From positions 1-5,381 of the forward strand of contig CAYYJM010000360.1 of NCBI GenBank assembly GCA_964471755.1: DNA of 5,381 nt. The letters run 5' to 3'. The position numbers were made by a program, and so were the translations under genes. Position 1 is the stretch's first letter. The number at the start of each line of letters is the position of its first letter. This document shows positions 1-5,381 of the stretch, one piece after another. This DNA comes from CAYYJM01 sp964471755 (GTDB lineage Bacteria > Planctomycetota > Planctomycetia > Gemmatales > Gemmataceae). The notes below the pieces were generated by a model. The model saw nothing but the letters and a program-made list of their open reading frames with translations. It was not told where the DNA came from and ran no database searches.

Positions 1-462
1 GACGGCCCGTGCGGAGGCCCAGTCGATCACCTCGGGTCGGCGGGCCTCGTCGGTGCAGAGCCGGTGCGGCACCGGCCGGATGCCGACGCGCCCCAGGTCA
101 AGACGGTCGGCGTCCCAGCACGTCCGGACGGTGATGTCCCCCTCGGTGTGGCCCTCCTCGTGCAGCGAACACGCCGTGATGAGCAGATCCAGCGACGGGG
201 CCGGAAGCTGGAACAGTTTGCCGTGCAGCGACAGGGCCATGTCAGCACCTCGCCGACCGTGGCCGGCGTCGCGGTATTCATTGTGTCGCCGGGCGTCGTG
301 GAAGAGGGCGAACAGCGTGACGACGTCGGCATCCGCTCCGGTGGTCGTCGCCAGGCGCAGGCCGTTCTCCAGGACGCGAGCCCAGTGCGTCACGCCATGC
401 AGGCCGCGCACCGATAGCCGGTAGCCACGAAGGATCTCGCGAAGGAGCAACGCCAGGTCCAT
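1..462 (-). CDS. HD-superfamily metal-dependent hydrolase-like protein (partial, C-terminus beyond left edge)
   Basis: The reverse strand is open from an ATG at 462-460 to the window edge, giving 154 residues with no stop seen. The start is supported by GAGG at complement 471-468, five bases upstream. Visible motifs fit a small HD-domain protein: HGVTHWARV (22-30), LFALFHDARRHNE (50-62) with the H55-D56 pair, GHGRRGAD (67-74), ACSLHEEGHTEGD (97-109) and TCWDADRLDLGRVGIRP (114-130). H26, H55-D56, H101/H105 and D117/D119 are plausible metal ligands; the assignment of each is inference. The HG..HW.RV, HD.RR and CWDADRLDLGRVGI signatures recall a family of uncharacterised bacterial HD proteins of roughly 160-200 residues, so most of the protein is present. 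HD proteins are typically divalent-metal phosphohydrolases; the substrate cannot be told here. No signal peptide or membrane segment is visible, so it is probably cytosolic. It is divergent from the LRR gene, so the two need not be functionally linked. Confidence 0.87.
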   Translation of the reverse strand, partial: MDLALLLREILRGYRLSVRGLHGVTHWARVLENGLRLATTTGADADVVTLFALFHDARRHNEYRDAGHGRRGADMALSLHGKLFQLPAPSLDLLITACSLHEEGHTEGDITVRTCWDADRLDLGRVGIRPVPHRLCTDEARRPEVIDWASARAV

Positions 463-467
463 GATTA

Positions 468-471
468 CCTC
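468..471 (-). promoter_or_regulatory. Ribosome-binding site of the HD-domain gene
   Basis: On the minus strand GAGG lies five bases before the ATG at 462-460. This fixes the start of the HD-domain gene. It agrees with the conserved HG..HW motif beginning about 22 residues in, and I see no better start upstream in the same frame. Confidence 0.6.
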
Positions 472-492
472 GGCAAGGATCGATGCTCGCGG

Positions 493-507
493 GGCGATCC
501 CATCGCC
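493..507. promoter_or_regulatory. Short palindrome in the divergent intergenic region (possible operator)
   Basis: GGCGAT-CCC-ATCGCC is a perfect 6-bp inverted repeat with a 3-base centre, lying between the two divergent genes. Its right arm overlaps the place where a -35 element would fall for the -10-like hexamer at 527-532. A second 6-bp pair, GGATCG (477-482) with CGATCC (495-500), shares part of it. A regulator-binding role is inference; in GC-rich DNA short palindromes also arise by chance. Confidence 0.25.
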
Positions 508-526
508 GGGGCGCGAACCTGTCGGG

Positions 527-532
527 TAGAAT
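527..532 (+). promoter_or_regulatory. Candidate -10 element upstream of the LRR gene
   Basis: TAGAAT matches the sigma-70 -10 consensus TATAAT at five of six positions. It sits in the only AT-rich patch of the 123-bp intergenic region, 53 bases before the TTG start. No good TTGACA-like -35 is seen at the usual distance (504-509 is CGCCGG), so the call rests on the -10 alone. Confidence 0.25.
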
Positions 533-573
533 AGGAATTCTGACGGAGAGGGCACCCACAGCGCGGCAGCAAA

Positions 574-579
574 GAGGAG
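574..579 (+). promoter_or_regulatory. Ribosome-binding site that decides the TTG start of the LRR gene
   Basis: GAGGAG at 574-579 is a near-perfect Shine-Dalgarno sequence, six bases before TTG at 586-588. It is the reason for accepting the rare TTG codon as start. The resulting N-terminus places the TIGR02996 domain almost directly at the start of the protein, as is usual in that family. Confidence 0.75.
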
Positions 580-585
580 AACGCC

Positions 586-2010
586 TTGTCCACCGACCTT
601 GGACCCGCCTTCCTGGCCGACATCCTGGAGAACCCGGCCGATCGGGCCGCCCGGCTCATCTATGCCGACTGGCTCGAAGACCATCGCGGCGACGACCCGG
701 CCGCCCAGGCCCGGGCACGCTTCATCCGCGCCCAGAACGTCGAGGAGACGGCCGACCACGTCGATCCGGCCTGGCGCATCGCGAAGGTCGAGGCCAGAAA
801 CCTGCTCGCCCGATATGAGACCGAGTGGACGACCGACGTCCGCGATCTGGTCCGGGCGTGGACCTTTCATGGCGGCTTCGTCGAGCAGGTCCAGGCCGCA
901 CCCGGGGCACTGAGCGACCTCGGATCGCGTCTGATCCAGCGCATCCCCTTGCGGAGGCTGTCCCTGCGTCAGGCGGCCAGCGGTTGGGGGAAGCTGATGC
1001 ACTGCCCACTGCTGGAGCGGATCGAGGATCTCGAGGTCCGAAGTACCTTTCAGGACCGACCGAACTGGCTCGCGCAGTTCACCGCCAATCCGCATCTCAG
1101 CCGGCTTCGACGGCTCTTCCTCGATCGCAATGAACTCCCCACGGATGCTGGCACCTTGTTCGCCAACGCTCCGACGCTCACGGCCCTGGAGGATCTCACC
1201 CTCGGCCGTGCCGTTACTTCGTCGGCCTTTCTACGCGAACTGTTTCGCACACCACGGGCCGCCCAGTTCGCGCGTCTCGGCCTGACCCTGGGATGGCACA
1301 ATACCGAGACGATCGAAATCTTGCGTGATTCGGCCTTGCCAGCCCTGTCCGCGCTCAACCTCCAGAGCCTGGATTGCACTGAGTTCGCCGCCGGGCGACT
1401 CGCCGCGATTCCGTGGCTCGATCAGTTACGGGAGCTGAAGATGGAAATCATCCGCCCGCAGGCGGGAGCGCTGACGCGTCTGTTCTCCGAGGCCGCGCTC
1501 GGCGAGCAGTTGGAGAGTCTCATTGTCCGTGGTTATGTAGACAGCACCGCCAGCGAAACGGTCGTGGAAATCCCCCTGGAACGCTGGCCGAACCTTGGCG
1601 TCCTTTCCCTGGGTCGGAACCGCGGCGAGATGGCACTGACAGCCCTACGTCGCGAGCCGCACCTGCCCCGGCTGCACACGCTGGAACTGGAAGGCGTCTA
1701 CCTGCGCCGCCAGGCCCTTGACTCACTGCTGGCGGTCCTGAGTCGGTCGCCGATCCGGGAACTGTCGCTCCCCGCGGCCCTGCTCGGTGACGGTGAGATC
1801 GAGCGTCTGGTAACGTGTCCGGCCTTTGCCGGCGTGCAGGAACTCGACCTGTCAGGCGTGCCGTTCGCCGATCGCGGCGTCAACGCGCTGCTCCAGTCGC
1901 CGCACGCCTCGGGCTTGCTCCGGCTCGTGCTGCGCCATTGCACGGGGGTCAGTGGCCTACATCGCCGGGCGCTGCTGGCTCGCTTCCCGATCGTGGAGAC
2001 GCGGCCATGA
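586..2010 (+). CDS. TIGR02996 domain / leucine-rich repeat protein
   Basis: This 474-residue protein starts at TTG behind a strong GAGGAG site and ends at TGA 2008-2010. Residues 7-50 form the repeat-companion domain TIGR02996 (AFLADILENPADRAARLIYA, DWLED, then RARFIRAQ), with a few extra residues between DWLED and the FIRAQ end compared with the usual form. A bridging segment follows (about 81-105, including AWTFHGGFVEQV), which often accompanies this domain in planctomycete proteins. From residue 122 to the C-terminus I count 13 LxxLxL-type units, starting at 122, 146, 174, 201, 228, 254, 281, 309, 337, 363, 390, 417 and 444. Spacing is nearly constant at 26-28 residues, giving a ribonuclease-inhibitor-like curved solenoid; VQELDLSG (417-424) is the best match to consensus. 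There is no signal peptide, membrane segment or enzymatic motif. The likely role is cytoplasmic protein binding; the partner is unknown. The HEAT-repeat gene follows after 81 bp on the same strand, and no hairpin terminator lies between, suggesting co-transcription. Confidence 0.94.
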   Translation: MSTDLGPAFLADILENPADRAARLIYADWLEDHRGDDPAAQARARFIRAQNVEETADHVDPAWRIAKVEARNLLARYETEWTTDVRDLVRAWTFHGGFVEQVQAAPGALSDLGSRLIQRIPLRRLSLRQAASGWGKLMHCPLLERIEDLEVRSTFQDRPNWLAQFTANPHLSRLRRLFLDRNELPTDAGTLFANAPTLTALEDLTLGRAVTSSAFLRELFRTPRAAQFARLGLTLGWHNTETIEILRDSALPALSALNLQSLDCTEFAAGRLAAIPWLDQLRELKMEIIRPQAGALTRLFSEAALGEQLESLIVRGYVDSTASETVVEIPLERWPNLGVLSLGRNRGEMALTALRREPHLPRLHTLELEGVYLRRQALDSLLAVLSRSPIRELSLPAALLGDGEIERLVTCPAFAGVQELDLSGVPFADRGVNALLQSPHASGLLRLVLRHCTGVSGLHRRALLARFPIVETRP

Positions 2011-2082
2011 ACGGATGACATCTCCGAACCTTCCGTTCGCCGTCCCGGTCCGTGTCTGTAGGTCACGTCTCATCCGCATCAT

Positions 2083-2086
2083 GAGG
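2083..2086 (+). promoter_or_regulatory. Ribosome-binding site of the HEAT-repeat gene
   Basis: GAGG within the purine stretch GAGGGAG (2083-2089) lies five bases before the ATG at 2092. Another ATG at 2081 is out of frame, so the start at 2092 is well defined. Confidence 0.65.
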
Positions 2087-2091
2087 GAGCC

Positions 2092-5000
2092 ATGTCGAAC
2101 GCCGCAGCGCCGATCGATCTCGAAGGGTTGTCGCACTCCGCCCGGGTGCGCAAGGCCGTGGAACTGGGCCGACAGGCGCGGAGCGATCCCGACGCCGCCC
2201 GACTCCTGGTCGGATGGCAGACCGGCGGCTTCACCCACCGCCTGCTGGCGACAATGGCCTGTCACGGCAGCCGGGACGTCGCCGCTCTCGTCGCCCTCTG
2301 TGGCGACCCGTCGCGCACGATCGCCAGCCTGGCGCTCGCCTCGCTGACTCGCGTTGGCGATGACGCGAGCCTGGTGGCCGTCCTCCGCACGCTGCCGGCC
2401 CGGAGGCTGGCCCGCACCCTGAGCCGGTTGCGCCGTCGTCGGCCGAACGTCGTCGATGCCGTCATCACGGAGCGTCTCGCCGGAGGTGACCCGGCTGCGT
2501 GGCCGCTGGTCGCGCTCGGCTCGCCGGAACTCGTCGATCGCCACCTGGCCGATGTGGCCGAGCGCGGCGGCGGCGTCTTCTGGCGACGGCTGGCGGTCCA
2601 GCATCCGGCCCGGGCGACCGAGGCGATGATCGCCCGGCTCGATCGCCTCACCGGCCCCGATGGGGTGCTTTTCGCCCACGCTCGCACGGTGATCGAGAAC
2701 CTGACGCACCGACACCCGGCGTCGGCCCTTCGCGTGGTCGAGGCCCTCCACCGGCACCTTCCCCTGGCGAGCATCCCGCTCCACACTCTGGCCGGCCGGC
2801 AGCCGGTGCCGGTGGCCGACCTCGTCCTGGCGTCGGCCGATCCGGTCTACCTCTCGTTCGAGCGGGTACTTCACCGGCTCGGCACCGAGCGGATCATCGC
2901 CCTGGCCCAGCGCGGCGCTCACCTCGTCGGCTCGTCGCAATACTGCCTGGCGAAGCTGCCGCCGGCCGACCGAGTCGTCGTCTATCAGGAACTGCACCCG
3001 TCGTGGGCCGGCCGGGGGGGCGTCGTGCCGGTCACGCTGGTGCGTTGCCTGCCGACCCGCGAGCGCGTCGCGGAGGCACGGCGGATGCTCGATCGTCCCG
3101 TCCTCGCTGCCCGGCCGTTGCAGCGTCTGCCGTTCGCCGCTCTGCTCCCGTGGGATGAAGTCCGCGCCCAGTGCGAGACGTGGCTGGGCCATCCGGAGGC
3201 CGAGTACCGCGCGGCGGCCCTCGTCACCCTGTGCGAGGCGACCCGCTTCGATCGCGGCAAGCTGGGCGATCTCCTCGAACTGCTCCTCGCCCGGCAGTTC
3301 GAGCAGGATCCTGTCCGGCTGGCGTTCCTGACCGCGCTGTCCGATCTGCCGCCGGGCCGCTGGCAGGCGGCGCACCTGGATGGACTGGGGCGGATCATTC
3401 GCGCCGCGCTCGACGCGGCGGACCTGTCCAGCGACAGCGTCGCCGCCCTGGGCGCCTTCCTCTTCGGGATGCTGCTCTTCCATCCGACCTGGGCCGTCGA
3501 GCAACTCGCCGAGCTGACGCGCGAACGAGGCTTTCCCGGCGGGGGGCCGCAGCGGCCGCTCACCCCGGAGGACGTGCGACGGATCACGCCGGCTCTGACG
3601 CCGATCCTACCGACCTGGCTCGATCGCGAACACGTCGGGGCGATCCTGGCCCTGGCCGGCTGTGTCGGCCGCTGGCTGCCGCTCTGGCCCGAGTTGGGCG
3701 CGGCCATCGAGCGACTCCTGGACGACGCCCAGCAGTTCGTCGCCTCGCTGGCGATGACACTCCTCTGCCAGCACCTGCCGGAGCAGCGTGAGCGGATCAT
3801 CACGACCACCCTGGCCGGAGATCCGAGCTGGGTGCTGCATCCGGCCGTGCTGACCTACCTGCATCGCCGCCGACAGGATCTGCTGACGCCGTACCTGGGC
3901 CGGCAGGCGTACAAGGGCCGATTCAGCACCGGCAAGGTGCGTCACGTCCTGCCGCTGACGACCGGCTTTCACCGCTGGACCGACGCGCAGCAGGAGACGT
4001 TCGCCCAGACCCTGGCCGAGGTCGCCCGGACGCCGGCGCGGAAGAAGGACACCCGGGTGACCTGGGAGGTGCTGTTCGCCGTGCGCCGCCTGCCGGCCCT
4101 GCCTGCTGTCGGCCCCGAACGGCTCCTTGCCCTGGCGCGGGACAGCCGGCAGGCCGTGCGCGAGACGGCGGTCCGCGCCCTGGGTCGGCTCGATGCCCGG
4201 CAGGGGATCGCCGAGCTTATCGACGCCCTCGGCGACGACCGCGCACGCTGGGCGATCTACGCTCTCCGGCAGGCCCTGCGCGACCTGACTCCGGAGCGGG
4301 TGATCGCCGTCCTGCGAGCGGCCCCGCTGCGCAAGGTGACCGTCGCCAAGGAGGTCGTTCGTCTGGCGGGCGAGTTCGGCGGCCTGGCCGTCCTGCCGTG
4401 GTTCCAGGAACTCGACGGACGTCAGCTGCACCGCGACGTCCGCGGGGCGCTGCTCCGTGCCCTGTGGGATCATCTCGAAAGCCCGGCGGCGTGGGTGATC
4501 CTCGATGGGTCGGCCGGCTCGCCCAAGGTCGGCGTCGTGATCGGCCTGGCTCGCATGCCGATCGAGCGGGCCACGGGCGCGATCCGGCAGCGGATCGTCG
4601 GCCTGTTCCTGCGGCTGCTCGATCATCCCGAGCCGACCGTCCGCGTCGCCATTCTCGACCGGCTGGCCAACGAGCCGGTGCCCGATCCGGAGCGGGTGCT
4701 GCTCGTGGCGGCCCTCGCCAAGCTGGCCTCCGCCATTCCCGACGAGCGGACGGCGGGCCTGCGGATGGCTCTTGCGAACGCCACGGAGGCGGACGCCGGC
4801 ACCTTCATGGCGGCCTTCACCGACCTGCTGCCCCGGCGTCGTGAGCTGGCCGAGGCCGTCGAGGAGTTCGTCACCCAGACGGCCGTTCTGGGCGATCGCC
4901 AGCGTCCCGTGCGGTCGGCCGTCCTCGCTGCTGTCGAGGCGGATCCGGCCTGCGCTCTGGTTCAGGTGCGGCTCGCGGTTGCGACGCTGCCCCGGGACGA

Positions 5001-5295
5001 TCTCGCCGGCTGGATCGTCCGCCTGGCCGGCACGGACCACTGGCACGCTGGCACTCAGGTCGCTCTGCTGGAGGCGCTCACGGAATCCAGTCGTGCGCCG
5101 GCGGAACTGGAGCGGCTCGACTCGACCCTGGCACGGGCGACCGATCCGGCCGTCCGATGGCTGGCGTTCCGTCTGCTGGAGGTCGTGGCCGGCCGGCAGG
5201 GCTGGACGGCACCACGGAAGAAGCGGCTGGCCCGGTATCAGGCCGACCCGCATCCCGCAGTGGCGGACCCCGCGACGTTCACCTTCTTCATTTAG
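2092..5295 (+). CDS. Large HEAT-repeat protein
   Basis: This 1067-residue protein has an ATG start behind GAGG and ends at TAG 5293-5295. It is almost entirely helical and rich in Ala, Leu and Arg. HEAT-like helix pairs are clear at residues 57-100 (RDVAALVALCGDPSRTIASL onward), 676-730 (ARDSRQAVRETAVRALGRLD, then AELIDALGDDRARWAIYALR), 838-875 (LLDHPEPTVRVAILDRL) and 1014-1032 (ATDPAVRWLAFRLLEVV). The intervening sequence is probably degenerate HEAT units. Residues 596-660 (YLGRQAYKGRFSTGKVRHVL, FHRWTDAQQETFAQTLAEVA, TPARKKDTRVTW) are more basic and polar and do not read as a repeat; this looks like a conserved insert. Hydrophobic stretches near 450-464 and 514-532 fit buried solenoid helices better than membrane spans. 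No signal peptide and no catalytic motif are seen. The likely role is a cytoplasmic scaffold or adaptor. Similar very large HEAT proteins are, from memory, present in actinobacteria and planctomycetes, with no function known to me. It probably shares an operon with the LRR gene 81 bp upstream. Its stop codon lies inside the inverted repeat at 5293-5351. Confidence 0.95.
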   Translation: MSNAAAPIDLEGLSHSARVRKAVELGRQARSDPDAARLLVGWQTGGFTHRLLATMACHGSRDVAALVALCGDPSRTIASLALASLTRVGDDASLVAVLRTLPARRLARTLSRLRRRRPNVVDAVITERLAGGDPAAWPLVALGSPELVDRHLADVAERGGGVFWRRLAVQHPARATEAMIARLDRLTGPDGVLFAHARTVIENLTHRHPASALRVVEALHRHLPLASIPLHTLAGRQPVPVADLVLASADPVYLSFERVLHRLGTERIIALAQRGAHLVGSSQYCLAKLPPADRVVVYQELHPSWAGRGGVVPVTLVRCLPTRERVAEARRMLDRPVLAARPLQRLPFAALLPWDEVRAQCETWLGHPEAEYRAAALVTLCEATRFDRGKLGDLLELLLARQFEQDPVRLAFLTALSDLPPGRWQAAHLDGLGRIIRAALDAADLSSDSVAALGAFLFGMLLFHPTWAVEQLAELTRERGFPGGGPQRPLTPEDVRRITPALTPILPTWLDREHVGAILALAGCVGRWLPLWPELGAAIERLLDDAQQFVASLAMTLLCQHLPEQRERIITTTLAGDPSWVLHPAVLTYLHRRRQDLLTPYLGRQAYKGRFSTGKVRHVLPLTTGFHRWTDAQQETFAQTLAEVARTPARKKDTRVTWEVLFAVRRLPALPAVGPERLLALARDSRQAVRETAVRALGRLDARQGIAELIDALGDDRARWAIYALRQALRDLTPERVIAVLRAAPLRKVTVAKEVVRLAGEFGGLAVLPWFQELDGRQLHRDVRGALLRALWDHLESPAAWVILDGSAGSPKVGVVIGLARMPIERATGAIRQRIVGLFLRLLDHPEPTVRVAILDRLANEPVPDPERVLLVAALAKLASAIPDERTAGLRMALANATEADAGTFMAAFTDLLPRRRELAEAVEEFVTQTAVLGDRQRPVRSAVLAAVEADPACALVQVRLAVATLPRDDLAGWIVRLAGTDHWHAGTQVALLEALTESSRAPAELERLDSTLARATDPAVRWLAFRLLEVVAGRQGWTAPRKKRLARYQADPHPAVADPATFTFFI

Positions 5296-5351
5296 CCGCC
5301 GGCTTGCCGGCGGGGCTTTCGCGATGAAGACCGCCGGCAAGCCGGCGGCTA
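5293..5351. repeat. Paired REP-like palindromes forming a perfect 21-bp inverted repeat
   Basis: Positions 5293-5313 and 5331-5351 are exact reverse complements (21 of 21 bases), separated by 17 bases (5314-5330). Each arm also contains an 18-bp palindrome: CCGCCGGC-TT-GCCGGCGG at 5296-5313 and CCGCCGGC-AA-GCCGGCGG at 5331-5348. Each arm can therefore fold into its own 7-bp hairpin (the left with a G(CUUG)C tetraloop in RNA), or the two can pair into one long stem. Two inverted GC-rich palindromes in an extragenic position is the layout of REPIN/BIME elements, which are scattered in many genomes and mobilised by RAYT-type transposases. Genome-wide repetition cannot be tested here. The left arm begins with the TAG stop of the HEAT gene. 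Confidence 0.85.
5296..5319 (+). terminator. Possible transcription terminator after the HEAT-repeat gene
   Basis: The very stable hairpin 5296-5313, directly after the stop codon, is followed by GGGCTTT (5313-5319). The T-tract is only three bases, so this is not a canonical intrinsic terminator. The longer stem 5293-5351 could also block RNA polymerase or protect the mRNA 3' end. The same symmetric structure would act in both directions. Confidence 0.35.
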
Positions 5352-5369
5352 TCCCATGTTAGGAAAGTA

Positions 5370-5381
5370 ATGCACGGGGAA
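5370..5381 (+). CDS. Possible start of the next gene (only 4 codons visible)
   Basis: ATG CAC GGG GAA runs to the right edge. AGGA at 5361-5364 lies five bases upstream, a plausible Shine-Dalgarno distance. Only the residues MHGE are visible, so neither the reality of the gene nor its product can be judged. Confidence 0.25.

Noticed and set aside
53..424. Plus-strand open frames at the left end (53-424 and 64-417) and the minus frame 27-332
   Set aside because: They overlap the HD-domain gene, whose translation shows clear family motifs; the alternatives are Arg/Pro/Ser-rich shadows without motifs.
2012..2076. 7-bp inverted pair CGGATGA (2012-2018) / TCATCCG (2070-2076) in the LRR-HEAT gap
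   Set aside because: The arms are 51 bases apart and short, with no T-tract; I do not regard it as a terminator or operator.
3014..3020. Run of seven G residues, and a run of six at 3541-3546, as possible phase-variation or frameshift sites
   Set aside because: The HEAT reading frame continues with the same character on both sides of each run; such runs are common in DNA of this composition.
1957..3504. Minus-strand open frame of 515 codons opposite the LRR/HEAT genes
   Set aside because: It covers the end of one well-supported gene and the start of another on the opposite strand. The translation is low-complexity, rich in Arg, Gln, Gly and Asp, with no family motifs; long antisense frames are expected in GC-rich coding DNA.
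3439..3687. Hydrophobic stretches of the HEAT protein (residues about 450-464 and 514-532) as membrane segments
   Set aside because: They are short or interrupted by charged and Trp/Pro residues, and fall in the helical repeat rhythm, so buried HEAT helices explain them better.
3607..5340. Minus-strand open frame of 577 codons opposite the HEAT gene
   Set aside because: Same reasoning: it mirrors the codon bias of the plus-strand HEAT gene, starts within the palindromic repeat, and its translation lacks recognisable domains.
5324..5362. Small frame in the repeat region (MKTAGKPAAIPC)
   Set aside because: It is the tail of a shadow frame of the HEAT gene running through the palindrome. There is no ribosome-binding site before the internal ATG at 5324.

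Overview
This GC-rich window (about two-thirds G+C by eye) looks like chromosomal DNA of a planctomycete, most likely of the Gemmata/Isosphaera type. The main reason is the second gene. It starts with the short 'repeat-companion' domain TIGR02996 (AFLADILEN...ARLIYADWLED...RARFIRAQ) followed by leucine-rich repeats, an architecture strongly expanded in those genomes. The lineage call is inference from family knowledge, not from a database match.

Layout: (1) Positions 1-462, minus strand: the N-terminal 154 residues of a small HD-superfamily metal-dependent hydrolase-like protein that runs off the left edge. It has no stop codon inside the window, so it is easy to miss. (2) Positions 463-585: a 123-bp divergent intergenic region with ribosome-binding sites at both ends, a -10-like hexamer and a short perfect palindrome. 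(3) Positions 586-2010, plus strand: a TIGR02996/LRR protein of 474 residues with a TTG start and 13 LRR units in a very regular 26-28 residue register. (4) Positions 2092-5295, plus strand: a 1067-residue, almost wholly alpha-helical HEAT-repeat protein, 81 bp downstream and probably in the same transcript. (5) Positions 5293-5351: a perfect 21-bp inverted repeat. Each arm is itself a GC-rich palindrome (CCGCCGGC-TT/AA-GCCGGCGG), and the left arm contains the TAG stop codon of the HEAT gene. It resembles a paired REP/REPIN-type element and may also limit transcription. (6) Positions 5352-5381: a short tail with a possible Shine-Dalgarno and ATG that could begin the next gene.

The two complete genes encode two different solenoid scaffolds (LRR and HEAT), both without signal peptide, clear membrane segment or visible catalytic domain. 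They are best read as cytoplasmic protein-interaction proteins that may act together. No tRNA, rRNA, CRISPR array, transposase or recognisable defence or biosynthetic enzyme was found. The most unusual DNA-level signal is the nested palindrome at the 3' end.
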